Positions 47,525 through 56,828 of a stretch of 64,000 bases of DNA are shown piece by piece; the first letter of the stretch is position 1; the number at the start of each line of letters is the position of its first letter. A program made the position numbers and the translations under genes. Source of the DNA: a bacterium (GTDB taxonomy: Bacteria; Electryoneota; RPQS01); NCBI GenBank assembly GCA_016721565.1, contig JADKHW010000002.1:124001-188000 (forward strand), given 5' to 3'. Below the pieces are notes generated by a model, which saw only the letters and a list, made by a program, of their open reading frames with translations, ran no database searches and had not been told where the DNA came from.

Positions 47525-48768
47525 TGTCAACAGTTACGGCTCCCGTTAGTCGTCAACCGCTTATCGCGCCGAATTTCATGCGGAACAAAATTTTCCTCGG
47601 CATGTCACCGCGCGATTATTTCAAAAGCCTGATGACTCCCGGCCACATGATCGCATGGGCGATATTGGCAGTGGGTTTGCCGGTCACGTTCCAACGCTTC
47701 ACAGGCGGGCTTGCCGCCGTCACCAATTTAACCGACGCCAACCCGTGGGGAATCTGGATCGGTATTGACGTGCTCTGCGGTGTTGCTCTTGCAGCCGGTG
47801 GATTCACGATGGCAACGATCGTTCACATCTTCGGCATGAAAGAGTACAAAGCGCTTGTGCGCCCTGCAGTACTTACAGGATTCTTGGGTTACATTCTGGT
47901 TGTTGTCGGTCTTGCCTTTGACTTGGGACGTCCGTGGCGTCTCCCCTACCCGATGTTCGTCTCACTCGGTACAAGCTCGGTGATGTTTGAAGTCGGCTGG
48001 TGCGTCGCGCTCTATCTCGGCTGCCAGTTTGTTGAGTTCTTACCGCCGCTCTTCGAGTGGCTCGACGCCAAGAAACTCCGCGCATGGGCAATGAAACTCG
48101 CGCTTGGCGCAACTGTCATGGCCGTTGTGCTTTCGACACTGCATCAATCTTCGCTCGGCGCGTTGTTCTTAATCGCTCCGGGGAAATTGCACCCGCTCTG
48201 GTACAGTATGTATCTGCCGGTGTTCTTTATCATCTCCGCAGTCTCGGGCGGTATCGGCATGGTGATTATCGAAGCCAGCCTTGCACATCGCTATTTCAAA
48301 AAGCAGACCGGCCACATGAGCCATCGTGACCTCGACAAACTGATTCTCGGTTTGGCCAAAGGCGGTGCGCTGGTTCTCTTCATGTACTTCTGGCTCAAGG
48401 TCATCGGCATCGCACATGAACACCAATGGTCGTTACTTTTCGCCTCAGGCTACGGTCTCTGGTTCTTGGTGGAAATCGTTGGCTTCATACTGACTCCGGC
48501 ATTCATTTTCATGTATGCCGTTCGCAATCTCAATGCTACGTGGGCACGCGTTGCCGCCGTTTGGACGGTTGCCGGCCTTGTGTTAAACCGCTTGAATGTT
48601 GCCACTGTCGCGCTCAATTACAATGCCGCCGAGCGCTACTTCCCGCATTGGAAAGAGATCGCCGTTACGATCACTATCTTCACAGTCGGCGTGATGATTT
48701 ACGAGTTCATCGTAAACCGCATGCCGATCCTATTGCAGCATCCTGATTACGTCGGTGATGACCACTAA
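47524..48768 (+). CDS. NrfD/HybB-type quinone-reactive membrane subunit
   Basis: A 414-residue integral membrane protein with about ten hydrophobic segments. Features of the NrfD/PsrC/HybB family: NPWGIWIGIDVLCGVALAAGGF near residue 75 and the later LHQSSLGALFLIAPGKLHPLWY around 195, both close to the quinone site in structurally known members. It would take electrons from, or give electrons to, menaquinone and exchange them with the iron-sulphur subunit encoded just upstream. The HybB-like length and the LHQSSLG motif favour HybB over short NrfD. Translationally coupled to that gene. Confidence 0.92.
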   Translation: MSTVTAPVSRQPLIAPNFMRNKIFLGMSPRDYFKSLMTPGHMIAWAILAVGLPVTFQRFTGGLAAVTNLTDANPWGIWIGIDVLCGVALAAGGFTMATIVHIFGMKEYKALVRPAVLTGFLGYILVVVGLAFDLGRPWRLPYPMFVSLGTSSVMFEVGWCVALYLGCQFVEFLPPLFEWLDAKKLRAWAMKLALGATVMAVVLSTLHQSSLGALFLIAPGKLHPLWYSMYLPVFFIISAVSGGIGMVIIEASLAHRYFKKQTGHMSHRDLDKLILGLAKGGALVLFMYFWLKVIGIAHEHQWSLLFASGYGLWFLVEIVGFILTPAFIFMYAVRNLNATWARVAAVWTVAGLVLNRLNVATVALNYNAAERYFPHWKEIAVTITIFTVGVMIYEFIVNRMPILLQHPDYVGDDH

Positions 48769-48784
48769 GAAAGGATGACATATT

Positions 48785-48907
48785 ATGCATACACTATATG
48801 AATTCACGTTAGTCACTCAGGCCGGAGAATACGTGACTGCTATCGTCGCGTTGATCTGTTTTGCTTTATTCTTCAAAGCCCTGAATTCACGACCCAAACG
48901 TCATTAA
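48785..48907 (+). CDS. 40-residue single-span membrane peptide
   Basis: MHTLYEFTLVTQAGEYVTAI, then a hydrophobic stretch VALICFALFF and a basic end KALNSRPKRH. An AGGATGA site lies before the ATG, 16 bases after the NrfD gene stop, and the next cytochrome starts 30 bases later, so it sits inside the operon. Length and single span recall small subunits such as HmcD in the Hmc complex (established comparison; homology not shown). It is probably a structural subunit of this quinone-linked complex. Confidence 0.7.
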   Translation: MHTLYEFTLVTQAGEYVTAIVALICFALFFKALNSRPKRH

Positions 48908-48937
48908 CCTATTAAGAAGCGTCGGAGCGATCCGGCC

Positions 48938-50056
48938 ATGAAAATAACTTACTTTATCGCTACACTCCTTGCGCTGCTTCTGTATAGCGATCCGGCTCTC
49001 TCAAAAGCGAACCTACAGCCGAGTAAATCGACCAACGGTTGCGGCGAGTGCCACGTTTGCAGCACACCAACGGTAGCTGATCCTTGTTTACGCGGCTGCC
49101 CGCGTCCGCGAGTATCGCCCGCAGAATTGAAGATGGGTCCGGACGAAATTTCAATCAACGAGATTGAATCAGAGTACGGCCCCGTAAATTTCGCTCACCG
49201 TCTGCACGCCGAAATGACATCGATGGACCGCGGCTGTCAAGACTGCCATCACTTCCAGGAAGTTGGCGGCATAACAGCTTGCAAGAATTGCCATCCCGCC
49301 GATGCCGCCGATGAAAATCTCGAACAGCCCAGCTTGAAAGGCGCCTATCACCGTCAGTGTTTAGGTTGCCATCAGGATTGGGGCCATGATACGGCGTGCG
49401 AAATCTGTCACGTCAAGAAGGGACAAGAACTCAGCGAGTCTCCGCATCCGCAAATGCCGAAGTCCGGCAGCCGTTTCAAAGGCTTAGTTGAGCCAGAGAA
49501 GAAAGTCTGGACTTCCACTTACGGCGGCGGCACAGTCGTTACGTTGTTCCATCGCAATCATACCGAGAAATACGGCATTGATTGCGCGTCGTGCCACCAC
49601 GCTGAAGGCTGCGCGTCATGCCATGCCAAAGAGAAGGACACCTCTACCGAGATACGCCACACCGAAGAGGCTCTGCACGGCATCTGTAACCAGTGTCATG
49701 CCGAGATGAGCTGTGATCAATGCCACTTGAAGAGTGAAGCCAAAGCATTCACGCATGACCGCACCGGCTGGCCGCTCAAGTCCTATCACAGTCAACTCTC
49801 GTGCAAGCGTTGTCACGGAACGCCGTTCCATTTCACGAAACCCTCCAACGACTGTGCAACCTGTCACAAGTCGTGGGATCAAAATACATTCAAACACGAT
49901 CGCACGGGCTTTGCCTTGAATGAAACACATCAAGATGTTTCGTGCGAGGAGTGTCACACTAATCGTAATTTTGCGGTTGCGCCAAGCTGTACGGCTTGTC
50001 ACGACGCCGATATTTCTTATCCCGCGTCTCTTCCCGGCGCGAAGACGAAAAAATAA
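48938..50056 (+). CDS. 13-haem periplasmic cytochrome c
   Basis: A 372-residue protein with signal peptide (MKITYFIATLLALLLYSDPALS) and thirteen CxxCH motifs: CGECH, CQDCH, CKNCH, CLGCH, CEICH, two CASCH, CNQCH, CDQCH, CKRCH, CATCH, CEECH and CTACH. The N-terminal segment CGECHVCSTPTVADPCLRGC, with extra cysteines, is found in a group of cytochrome c3-like proteins next to HybA/NrfD-type subunits (family knowledge). Repeats of H-(8-15)-CxxCH place many histidines as axial ligands. It overlaps the next gene by one base (TAATG), so it is probably an obligate partner. Confidence 0.92.
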   Translation: MKITYFIATLLALLLYSDPALSKANLQPSKSTNGCGECHVCSTPTVADPCLRGCPRPRVSPAELKMGPDEISINEIESEYGPVNFAHRLHAEMTSMDRGCQDCHHFQEVGGITACKNCHPADAADENLEQPSLKGAYHRQCLGCHQDWGHDTACEICHVKKGQELSESPHPQMPKSGSRFKGLVEPEKKVWTSTYGGGTVVTLFHRNHTEKYGIDCASCHHAEGCASCHAKEKDTSTEIRHTEEALHGICNQCHAEMSCDQCHLKSEAKAFTHDRTGWPLKSYHSQLSCKRCHGTPFHFTKPSNDCATCHKSWDQNTFKHDRTGFALNETHQDVSCEECHTNRNFAVAPSCTACHDADISYPASLPGAKTKK

Positions 50057-52542
50057 TGAAACGCATTCTTCTTCCTATCCTACTCTTGGCGATCTTGGCA
50101 TTGCCTGCAATGGCAGGTGATGACGCCTCGTGCGTGGATTGTCACTCCGATGCCACGTTGACCCGGACCAATTCGGACGGGTCGGTTTCATCGCTTACCG
50201 TTACGTCCGATTCTTTGAAACACTCGAAGCACTCAGGCCTTGCCTGCGTGCAGTGCCATGCTGATTTGAAAGGCTTCGACGATTTCCCGCACAATGAAAA
50301 ATTGAACGCGGTGAATTGCGCGGCCTGTCACACCGATGCGGCAGCACAAGTTGCTCAAGGTGGGCATGAAGGTGTGTTAAAGTGCGCGGCCTGTCACGGT
50401 ACGCACAACATAACCGATCCGGCAAACGTTGACTCCAAGCTATCGAAAGCAAAGATTGACCGCACCTGCGAACAGTGTCACAACAAAATGCACTCGCCGA
50501 ACCGCGGCCGTGTCGCTACTTATGCAAGCTACGACGTAGGTATTCACGGTCGGTTGGCTAAGATGGGTAAAGAGGGTTTGCCGGGTTGCAGCGATTGTCA
50601 TACACCGCATTCGGTGCATGCCGAAGATCGCCAGCCTGCCAAATTGGAAGAAGCATGTTTGAACTGTCACACGGAAATCAAAGAAGAATTCAAGAAATCC
50701 GTGCACGGCCAATTTAATGAAGGCCGTAACCTGTCACATTGCTACGATTGTCACGGCGAGCATCGAAGCAGAGCGCCGTCCGACACGACTCTGCGGGTGA
50801 CGAATGAGTCCCCCGCAGAGGCAACGTGCGGAGCGTGCCATGCTGAATCCGTGAAGCGTTATAACATGAGTTTGCACGCGTACGCATTGGGTAGCGGATC
50901 ACCGCGTGCTCCGCGTTGCGAAAGCTGTCACGGTGCGCACAATATTCGCAGAGTCTCCGATCCTGAGTCGCCGATGAATCGCGCGAATCAGGTCGAAACG
51001 TGCGCGAAATGTCACAGCCAGATTGGTATTGGTTTGGATCCGGATGTAAGGTTGCCAAGGTCGTTCGAGAATTACCTTGAGAGTACTCACGGTAAGCTCC
51101 TGAAGCAAGGCAACACGAAAGTTCCGGTTTGTATAGATTGTCACGGTGGACACGCGATTCGCGGAAGTAACAACCCCGAATCGACGATCGCTCAACAGAA
51201 TATTGACAAGACCTGCGGACGTTGCCACGGCGCTGAACAAAAGCTCTATCAAGAGTCGATTCACTATCGAGCTATGATGAGCGGTATCGAAGACAGCCCC
51301 ACTTGCACAGGTTGTCACGGTGAGCACTTGTTGATTTCTCCCAAGGATCCGAAGAGTAAAGTCAGTCACGCTCGCATTGCTTCTGAGACGTGCGGAAAGT
51401 GTCACGAGAACCCGGACATCATCCGTAAGTACGGACTTGCACCGGACGTCGTTTCTACCTACACGGATAGCTATCACGGCCTTGCGTCCCATAGCAAGAA
51501 TGCCACCACGGCAACCTGCAACGATTGTCACGGCGCGCATGCCGTCAGAACTCTGAATGATAGCTTGTCAAGTATCAACCCGGCAAACGTCGTCAAGACG
51601 TGCGCGAAGTGCCATCCAAAAGCGGATGCCAATTTTGCTCAATCTTACACCCACAAAGCGCTGCAACCTCTTGAAGGCGGCGTGAACTGGTGGATTGCCA
51701 GAATTTACTGGATTATGATCTTTGTGGTCATCGGTGGTATGATTATTCACAATCTTGTGATCTTGAATTACCACTTGGCCAAGGCCAAAGAGCATCAGAC
51801 TGCCGGCAAGAAGGTCACACGCTTCGACCGCCATCAGATTATTCAGCACATGGCCTTGTCCGTCACATTTATTATGTTGGCGGTTACAGGTTTTGCATTG
51901 AAATTCCCCGATGCGTGGTGGGTGAAACTGCTGGCCGCCGTCGGCTTCAGTGAAGGCGTCCGCAGCGTCACACACCGCATCATGGCCGTTGGATTAATTG
52001 GCTGCTCGGTCTATCATATCATCTATCTGTTTATGACTCGTCGTGGCCGCGAAGAGTGGAGCGCACTGCTTCCGGGCAAATCCGATCTCACCGAGATGAC
52101 GGACAACATGGCCTATCACTTGAACAAGAAGAAAGACGCACCGAAGTTCGACCGTTACGACTACTCACAGAAGGCTGAGTATTGGGCACTGATTTGGGGA
52201 ACGATTCTGATGATTGCAACCGGATTCGTACTCTGGTTCCCGGCTCAACTTTCGCCGATTATTCCGTCATGGGCTGTGCCGATTAGTCAGACGATTCACC
52301 TTTATGAAGCTTGGCTGGCAACGCTCGCAATTGTTGTTTGGCATTTCTTCTTCGTGATTTTCCATCCTGAAGAATATCCGATGAGCTGGACGTGGTTGAC
52401 CGGGAAGATCTCCCTTGATCTTGTCAAACATCGTCATGGCCGTTGGTACGACAAGCTCACGTCGCCCGGCGGCGAAGCGGCTGACAAACCAGGTGAAGCC
52501 AAGCCTGAATCCAAAACTGAAACCGAATCGAATCAAAAATAA
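50056..52542 (+). CDS. 17-haem cytochrome c fused to a b-type cytochrome membrane domain (CbcL-like)
   Basis: An 829-residue inner-membrane protein. After a signal peptide (MKRILLPILLLAILALPAMA) the periplasmic part of about 540 residues has seventeen CxxCH motifs. The C-terminal 280 residues have five or six membrane spans with histidines placed for b haems: MIIHNLVILNYH, RFDRHQIIQHMALSV, VTHRIMAVGLIGCSVYHI and TIHLYEAWLATLAIVVWHFF. Geobacter CbcL, which oxidises menaquinol and feeds extracellular electron transfer, has the same design with fewer c haems. The tail is acidic and disordered. The start at 50056 overlaps the previous stop; the longer frame from 49996 lies in the preceding gene. 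Confidence 0.92.
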   Translation: MKRILLPILLLAILALPAMAGDDASCVDCHSDATLTRTNSDGSVSSLTVTSDSLKHSKHSGLACVQCHADLKGFDDFPHNEKLNAVNCAACHTDAAAQVAQGGHEGVLKCAACHGTHNITDPANVDSKLSKAKIDRTCEQCHNKMHSPNRGRVATYASYDVGIHGRLAKMGKEGLPGCSDCHTPHSVHAEDRQPAKLEEACLNCHTEIKEEFKKSVHGQFNEGRNLSHCYDCHGEHRSRAPSDTTLRVTNESPAEATCGACHAESVKRYNMSLHAYALGSGSPRAPRCESCHGAHNIRRVSDPESPMNRANQVETCAKCHSQIGIGLDPDVRLPRSFENYLESTHGKLLKQGNTKVPVCIDCHGGHAIRGSNNPESTIAQQNIDKTCGRCHGAEQKLYQESIHYRAMMSGIEDSPTCTGCHGEHLLISPKDPKSKVSHARIASETCGKCHENPDIIRKYGLAPDVVSTYTDSYHGLASHSKNATTATCNDCHGAHAVRTLNDSLSSINPANVVKTCAKCHPKADANFAQSYTHKALQPLEGGVNWWIARIYWIMIFVVIGGMIIHNLVILNYHLAKAKEHQTAGKKVTRFDRHQIIQHMALSVTFIMLAVTGFALKFPDAWWVKLLAAVGFSEGVRSVTHRIMAVGLIGCSVYHIIYLFMTRRGREEWSALLPGKSDLTEMTDNMAYHLNKKKDAPKFDRYDYSQKAEYWALIWGTILMIATGFVLWFPAQLSPIIPSWAVPISQTIHLYEAWLATLAIVVWHFFFVIFHPEEYPMSWTWLTGKISLDLVKHRHGRWYDKLTSPGGEAADKPGEAKPESKTETESNQK

Positions 52543-52554
52543 ACGATCCGATTG

Positions 52555-55050
52555 ATGAAATACCCCGTTAGAAACATCATTGTGCTGCTTGCAGTCTTGC
52601 TCTTCTACGTGCCCATCGGCGCGCAGACGAACAACGACTGCATGGACTGCCACAGCGATCCCACTCTGTCAACGGAAACGCTTACCGGAAAGAAATTTCT
52701 ATGTGTGACGTCTGACAGTTTGAAGGGATCCGTCCACGAAGGACTCGATTGCATCGATTGCCACGCGGACTTGAAGGGCGCGGATTTCCCGCATAGTCGT
52801 CCGAAGGAAGTCAATTGCGGCGGCTGTCACGAAGGCCAGATGAAAGAGTTCATGGCAGGCTTCTTTAACAAGCTCAATGCCATGGGATTTCGCGGAGTGC
52901 CTGAGTGCTCCGATTGTCACGGCTCGCATCAGATTTCTGAGCATGCTGATTCACGGCGTGTCTGTGGAATCTGTCACCGTGGCGAATTGGAAGCCTTCAA
53001 TCAGAGTGTGCACTCGCGTACGGGCAAGGCTGCCAAAGCTCAAATGAGCTGTACGTCGTGCCATGATCCGCATTTCAAGTCACGGCGCGACAGTATGACT
53101 GTGGCGGAGTGGCGCGAAACGATGGTTAAGGGATGTATGGAGTGTCACAAAGGCGAGACAAAAAACTATCTCGCAAGCCAGCACTTCCATCAACTTCAGG
53201 GCGGAAACCTTGACGCGCCGAATTGTGTGACCTGTCACGGAGAGCATGGTGTGTTATCACCCAGTGATCCGGCGTCGCATGCTTCAGTTGAGAGATTGGA
53301 CGCACTGTGCGCGACATGTCACAAAGGTTACGAGGAATCGCTGCACCGTAAGGACAGTGTGGACGCGAGGTTGATGACATGCGTTGCTTGCCACACAGGA
53401 CACCAAACGCAAATGGTGCATGCGGAGGGTGGAATATTCCGCGAGGAGCTTCCGGCGACGTGTAACCGCTGTCACGAAGGTGAGCGGCATGCCAAAGAGT
53501 TCTTGGCACACGGCAAGGTGATGACTCAGACTGAAGCGGGTGGTGTTGCCAATTGCACGCAGTGCCACGTCTATCACTTTAATCGCAAAGTTGAAGGTGA
53601 AGAGCCGAAGTCTAATTTGAGAATGCAGTGCGAAAACTGCCACTCAAAAGAGTATCAAGAGTACATGAAGTCCGAGCACGGCATCGCGCGTGCTAAGGGG
53701 CATACGGAAGCTCCAACGTGTATTACATGCCACGGTGAGAAGGATATTAAGAAGGTCAGCGAGGACATGAAGCCGCGGCACATTATTGATATGTGCAGCA
53801 AGTGTCATGGTAACCGCGACTTTGCTTTGAAGTTCCAGTTGAATCCTGAAGTCGTGCGCTCTTATGAAAGAACGTATCACGGTCAGGCTTACAGCTTGGG
53901 TTATCAGGGTGACGAATTTGCGACGTGTGTGAATTGCCACGGCAATCACGATATTCGCAAGCAGGACGATCCTGAATCCAAGGTAAGTCGTGAAAAGATC
54001 GTTCAGACATGCGCGCGCTGTCACAAGGACGCGAACGAAAACTTCGTGCAGTTCTTGTCACATTACGATCCGCATGGAAGCGGTGAAGGCGCTATGACCG
54101 CTCAGCGCAACGTTACTGTGGCTGAGAAGTTAATGACTTCGTTGTTGATTGGAGTATTCGGATTTTTCGGACTGCACACATTGCTGTGGCTGATTCGCGG
54201 ATTTGCGGAAGGCCGTCCGAAGCGTGCTCCGGAGGTGATGCGGAAGTGGGTGAGGAGATTCGATCCGTGGCAGAGAACTTTGCACATCACGCTGGCTTCG
54301 AGCTTCTTGGTTCAAGCCATGACGGGATTGCCGCTCAAGTTCTCACATTCGGAAGCCGCTTACTGGATTACGAGCCACGTGGTTGATTTGCGGACAATGG
54401 CAATCATTCACCGAGTCGGCGCAATCTTGATGATTGCGACGTTTGTGCTGCATGTGCTGAGTTTGCTTTGGGCAATCCTTGTTAAGAGACAGCGCGGGAT
54501 GCTCAGCGGAGAAGGTTCGATGATGCCGAGGCTACAAGATGCTAAGGATATGTTCGGGCATTTCCGTTATTTCCTCTGGCTGGGACCGAAGCCGAAATTC
54601 AGCAAGTTTACGTATTGGGAAAAGTTTGACTACTTTGCAGTGTTCTGGGGTGTGGTGATTATCGGATCGAGCGGATTCATTCTGTGGTATCCTGAATTCT
54701 TCACGCAGCTCTTACCGGGTTGGATGATCAATCTTGCTCACATTGTGCACAGCGAAGAAGCATTGTTGGCGACGGCCTTTATCTTTACGGTGCACTTCTT
54801 TAACGGTCACTTAAGACCGGCGAAGTTCCCGTTTGATGACGTGATGTTCACGGGCCGTGAATCGACTGAAGAGCTTGAACGCGAACGCCCGCTTGAGATT
54901 GAGCAGTTGATTAAGGAAGGCAAGCTTGAAGAACACATCGTTCCGCCGATGAAGAGATGGCATAAGATTGCACTCTCGACATGGGGCTGGATTGCGTTCG
55001 CGACGGGTTTGATTCTCCTTGTGTTTATTGTTTATTCCTTATTCGGTTGA
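52555..55050 (+). CDS. Second 17-haem cytochrome c / b-type membrane fusion protein
   Basis: A paralogue of the preceding gene, 831 residues, starting 12 bases after it. Signal peptide MKYPVRNIIVLLAVLLFYVP, then seventeen CxxCH motifs beginning NDCMDCHSDPTLS, the same opening pattern as its neighbour. The membrane domain begins near residue 520 (LMTSLLIGVFGFFGLHTLLW) and contains candidate b-haem histidines in RTLHITLASSFLVQ, IIHRVGAILMIATFVLHVL and IVHSEEALLATAFIFTVHFF. A further span (WGWIAFATGLILLVFIVYSL) ends the protein. The N-terminal halves differ in sequence more than the layout, so the two copies are an old duplication and may serve different redox ranges (inference). Confidence 0.92.
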   Translation: MKYPVRNIIVLLAVLLFYVPIGAQTNNDCMDCHSDPTLSTETLTGKKFLCVTSDSLKGSVHEGLDCIDCHADLKGADFPHSRPKEVNCGGCHEGQMKEFMAGFFNKLNAMGFRGVPECSDCHGSHQISEHADSRRVCGICHRGELEAFNQSVHSRTGKAAKAQMSCTSCHDPHFKSRRDSMTVAEWRETMVKGCMECHKGETKNYLASQHFHQLQGGNLDAPNCVTCHGEHGVLSPSDPASHASVERLDALCATCHKGYEESLHRKDSVDARLMTCVACHTGHQTQMVHAEGGIFREELPATCNRCHEGERHAKEFLAHGKVMTQTEAGGVANCTQCHVYHFNRKVEGEEPKSNLRMQCENCHSKEYQEYMKSEHGIARAKGHTEAPTCITCHGEKDIKKVSEDMKPRHIIDMCSKCHGNRDFALKFQLNPEVVRSYERTYHGQAYSLGYQGDEFATCVNCHGNHDIRKQDDPESKVSREKIVQTCARCHKDANENFVQFLSHYDPHGSGEGAMTAQRNVTVAEKLMTSLLIGVFGFFGLHTLLWLIRGFAEGRPKRAPEVMRKWVRRFDPWQRTLHITLASSFLVQAMTGLPLKFSHSEAAYWITSHVVDLRTMAIIHRVGAILMIATFVLHVLSLLWAILVKRQRGMLSGEGSMMPRLQDAKDMFGHFRYFLWLGPKPKFSKFTYWEKFDYFAVFWGVVIIGSSGFILWYPEFFTQLLPGWMINLAHIVHSEEALLATAFIFTVHFFNGHLRPAKFPFDDVMFTGRESTEELERERPLEIEQLIKEGKLEEHIVPPMKRWHKIALSTWGWIAFATGLILLVFIVYSLFG

Positions 55051-55078
55051 TCCAATCGAATACTGGGTTCCGGGTGAT

Positions 55079-55110
55079 GCGGCGGCTCGAAAGGGTCGCC
55101 GCTTCTTTTT
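55079..55110 (+). terminator. Terminator of the cytochrome operon
   Basis: GCGGCG pairs with CGCCGC around a 12-base loop that can pair further, followed by TTCTTTTTG. It lies 28 bases after the last stop. Confidence 0.75.
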
Positions 55111-55578
55111 GTCACAAGCAACTTCCGAGGGCGGTCAACTGAATCGAACGAGCATAATATACTGTATAAACGACCGTTTGTCAAGTAATTCTGTATAAAT
55201 TGCACAAATACGTGTTTTCAAATGAATTTAGGTGCCCGTTTGTTCAAAATAGTGCAAGCTAAACATCTTTTAATAATTGATTTTTATTGACTTCTGTTTT
55301 ATTGAAGTTACGAAAAAGAGAGGAGTTGCCTCTCTTTTTTGGGATCTGAAAAACAAAGAGTTGTGATTTAGCTGTTGTTTTTAAGGCTTGAAGTGTTTGC
55401 GCTGGGGTGACGTGATATTGTTGAAATTACGTGTTTAGACAACATAGCGACAGATTCCGGCGGGGTTGCGGCGGACCTTAACCCGGCTCGGCGGAATTTG
55501 TAAGGCAGACCAAGGTCTGCCACTACGGATGCGGAAAATAGGACTTGCGGATTTGCGGTGGTGGGTGTAGATTGGGGT
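55111..55578. other. AT-rich gene-free region with an orphan terminator
   Basis: No coding frame of note. CTGTATAAA occurs twice (around 55155 and 55193). At 55313-55340 AAAAAGAGAGG pairs perfectly with CCTCTCTTTTT around AGTTG, a textbook terminator with no gene upstream of it, so a small RNA between about 55150 and 55340 is possible. At 55504-55526 there is a palindrome of a type repeated elsewhere in this region. Confidence 0.5.
55504..55526. repeat. Palindromic repeat copy 1
   Basis: GGCAGACC-AA-GGTCTGCC followed by ACTAC. Same architecture as the copies at 57086, 57131 and 60372: a GC-rich palindrome with a tiny loop and a (C)TAC tail, but with different arm sequences. Confidence 0.55.
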
Positions 55579-56814
55579 ATGAAGTGTGATTTTCTTCAGG
55601 CGCGAATTCTATCTGTATTCAATCTTTTGAAGCGGGTGGGGTTTGTGGTTTTGTTGTTGGGGAGAAATGATTTTGCACTGGGGCAGTGGACGGAGCCACA
55701 GCTTTTGAGGCCGCCGATTAATGTTGATCCGTCAGGAGAGTATTATTATTCAACGATTTCCGCTGATGGACTAATCCTCTGCCTTACTATCAATACTCAG
55801 TCGGGTTTTGGGGACGATGATGTTTACCTTTCTGAACGGATAGACGATTCAACATGGACGCGTCCGGTTAATGCAGGGCCAAATGTGAACCATGAAGGGC
55901 GCAATTTGAGTCCTTCAATTACTTCTGATCGCCAACGCCTCTATTACGTTTCATACAATGCAGGTTCGTATGACCTATTTGTCTCCCGTCGGACAGGCCC
56001 GGACTGGGATGATTGGTCACCGGGGGAACAACTTCCCGAACCCATAAACAGAGGGCGTGAATTCACCGGACAAATTTCTTTTGATGACTCGACTCTCGTG
56101 TTTACCTCTACTGGGCAACCCGGCATGCACGAGGGCGGAGATGCGGCATTCACAAGTCGTTTACAGCCTGATGGAACATGGTCTGAACCTGAAGAAATAG
56201 CATATCATTTGTTCTTCCCTGACGGATTTCTCCACCCGTGTTTAACTTTAAACGGAGATTACTTCATATATGGACAATGGTGGGGATCAAATCTCGAAAT
56301 TCTCTACTCTGTTCGGACAGACACTGGGTTTGGCCCAGCGATTCGTTGCGATTCCACAATAAACACGACATTTTGGGATTCGGGGCCTAGTTGCCCGGCA
56401 GATGGATCAGAACTTATATTTGAAAGCCGCCGCAACCCTGGCGGATTAAACGGACCAGCAAGGCTCTATCGGGCACGGCGAGTTATGTCCCCAGTGCACG
56501 AACGGTCACCTATTGCATCATCATTTTATCTATCTGCTTTTCCCAACCCGTTCAACTCGACGCTCTCGATTTCGTTGGATGTGCCGTTGCATCGGGATGT
56601 GACGCTTTCGCTGTATGATTTGTTGGGGAGAGAGGTGGATGTGGTTTATCGGGGGAGGCTCTCGTCTTCTACGATTTCTTATGTTGCGCCTGCGGCTTTG
56701 AGTAGTGGGGTTTATTTTTTGAGGGCGAGTGCGGGTTCGCAAGCTGTTTTGGGGAAAGTGGTTTGTTACTCAAATAGAAAATGGAAAATTGGAAATGGAA
56801 AAGGCGGAGGATAG
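55579..56814 (+). CDS. Secreted beta-propeller (PD40-like) protein with sorting domain
   Basis: Start set at 55579; a GTG at 55558 is possible. A hydrophobic segment (VGFVVLLLGRNDFALGQ) acts as the signal. The body has WD40-like PD40 repeats: YYYSTISADGLILCLTINTQ, LSPSITSDRQRLYYVSYNAG, GQISFDDSTLVFTS and PSCPADGSELIFESRRNPGG, typical of TolB-like propellers. The end is a sorting domain variant (LSAFPNPFNSTLSISLDVP, then SSGVYFLRAS). The last 15 residues come from a purine-rich simple repeat (NRKWKIGNGKGGG), so the original stop may have been lost. Local sequence is unusually G/T-rich compared with its neighbours. Confidence 0.75.
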   Translation: MKCDFLQARILSVFNLLKRVGFVVLLLGRNDFALGQWTEPQLLRPPINVDPSGEYYYSTISADGLILCLTINTQSGFGDDDVYLSERIDDSTWTRPVNAGPNVNHEGRNLSPSITSDRQRLYYVSYNAGSYDLFVSRRTGPDWDDWSPGEQLPEPINRGREFTGQISFDDSTLVFTSTGQPGMHEGGDAAFTSRLQPDGTWSEPEEIAYHLFFPDGFLHPCLTLNGDYFIYGQWWGSNLEILYSVRTDTGFGPAIRCDSTINTTFWDSGPSCPADGSELIFESRRNPGGLNGPARLYRARRVMSPVHERSPIASSFYLSAFPNPFNSTLSISLDVPLHRDVTLSLYDLLGREVDVVYRGRLSSSTISYVAPAALSSGVYFLRASAGSQAVLGKVVCYSNRKWKIGNGKGGG

Positions 56815-56828
56815 CGCATTATATCGCG

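Noticed and set aside
50899..51540. 213-residue minus-strand frame
   Set aside because: Antisense shadow of the first 17-haem protein.
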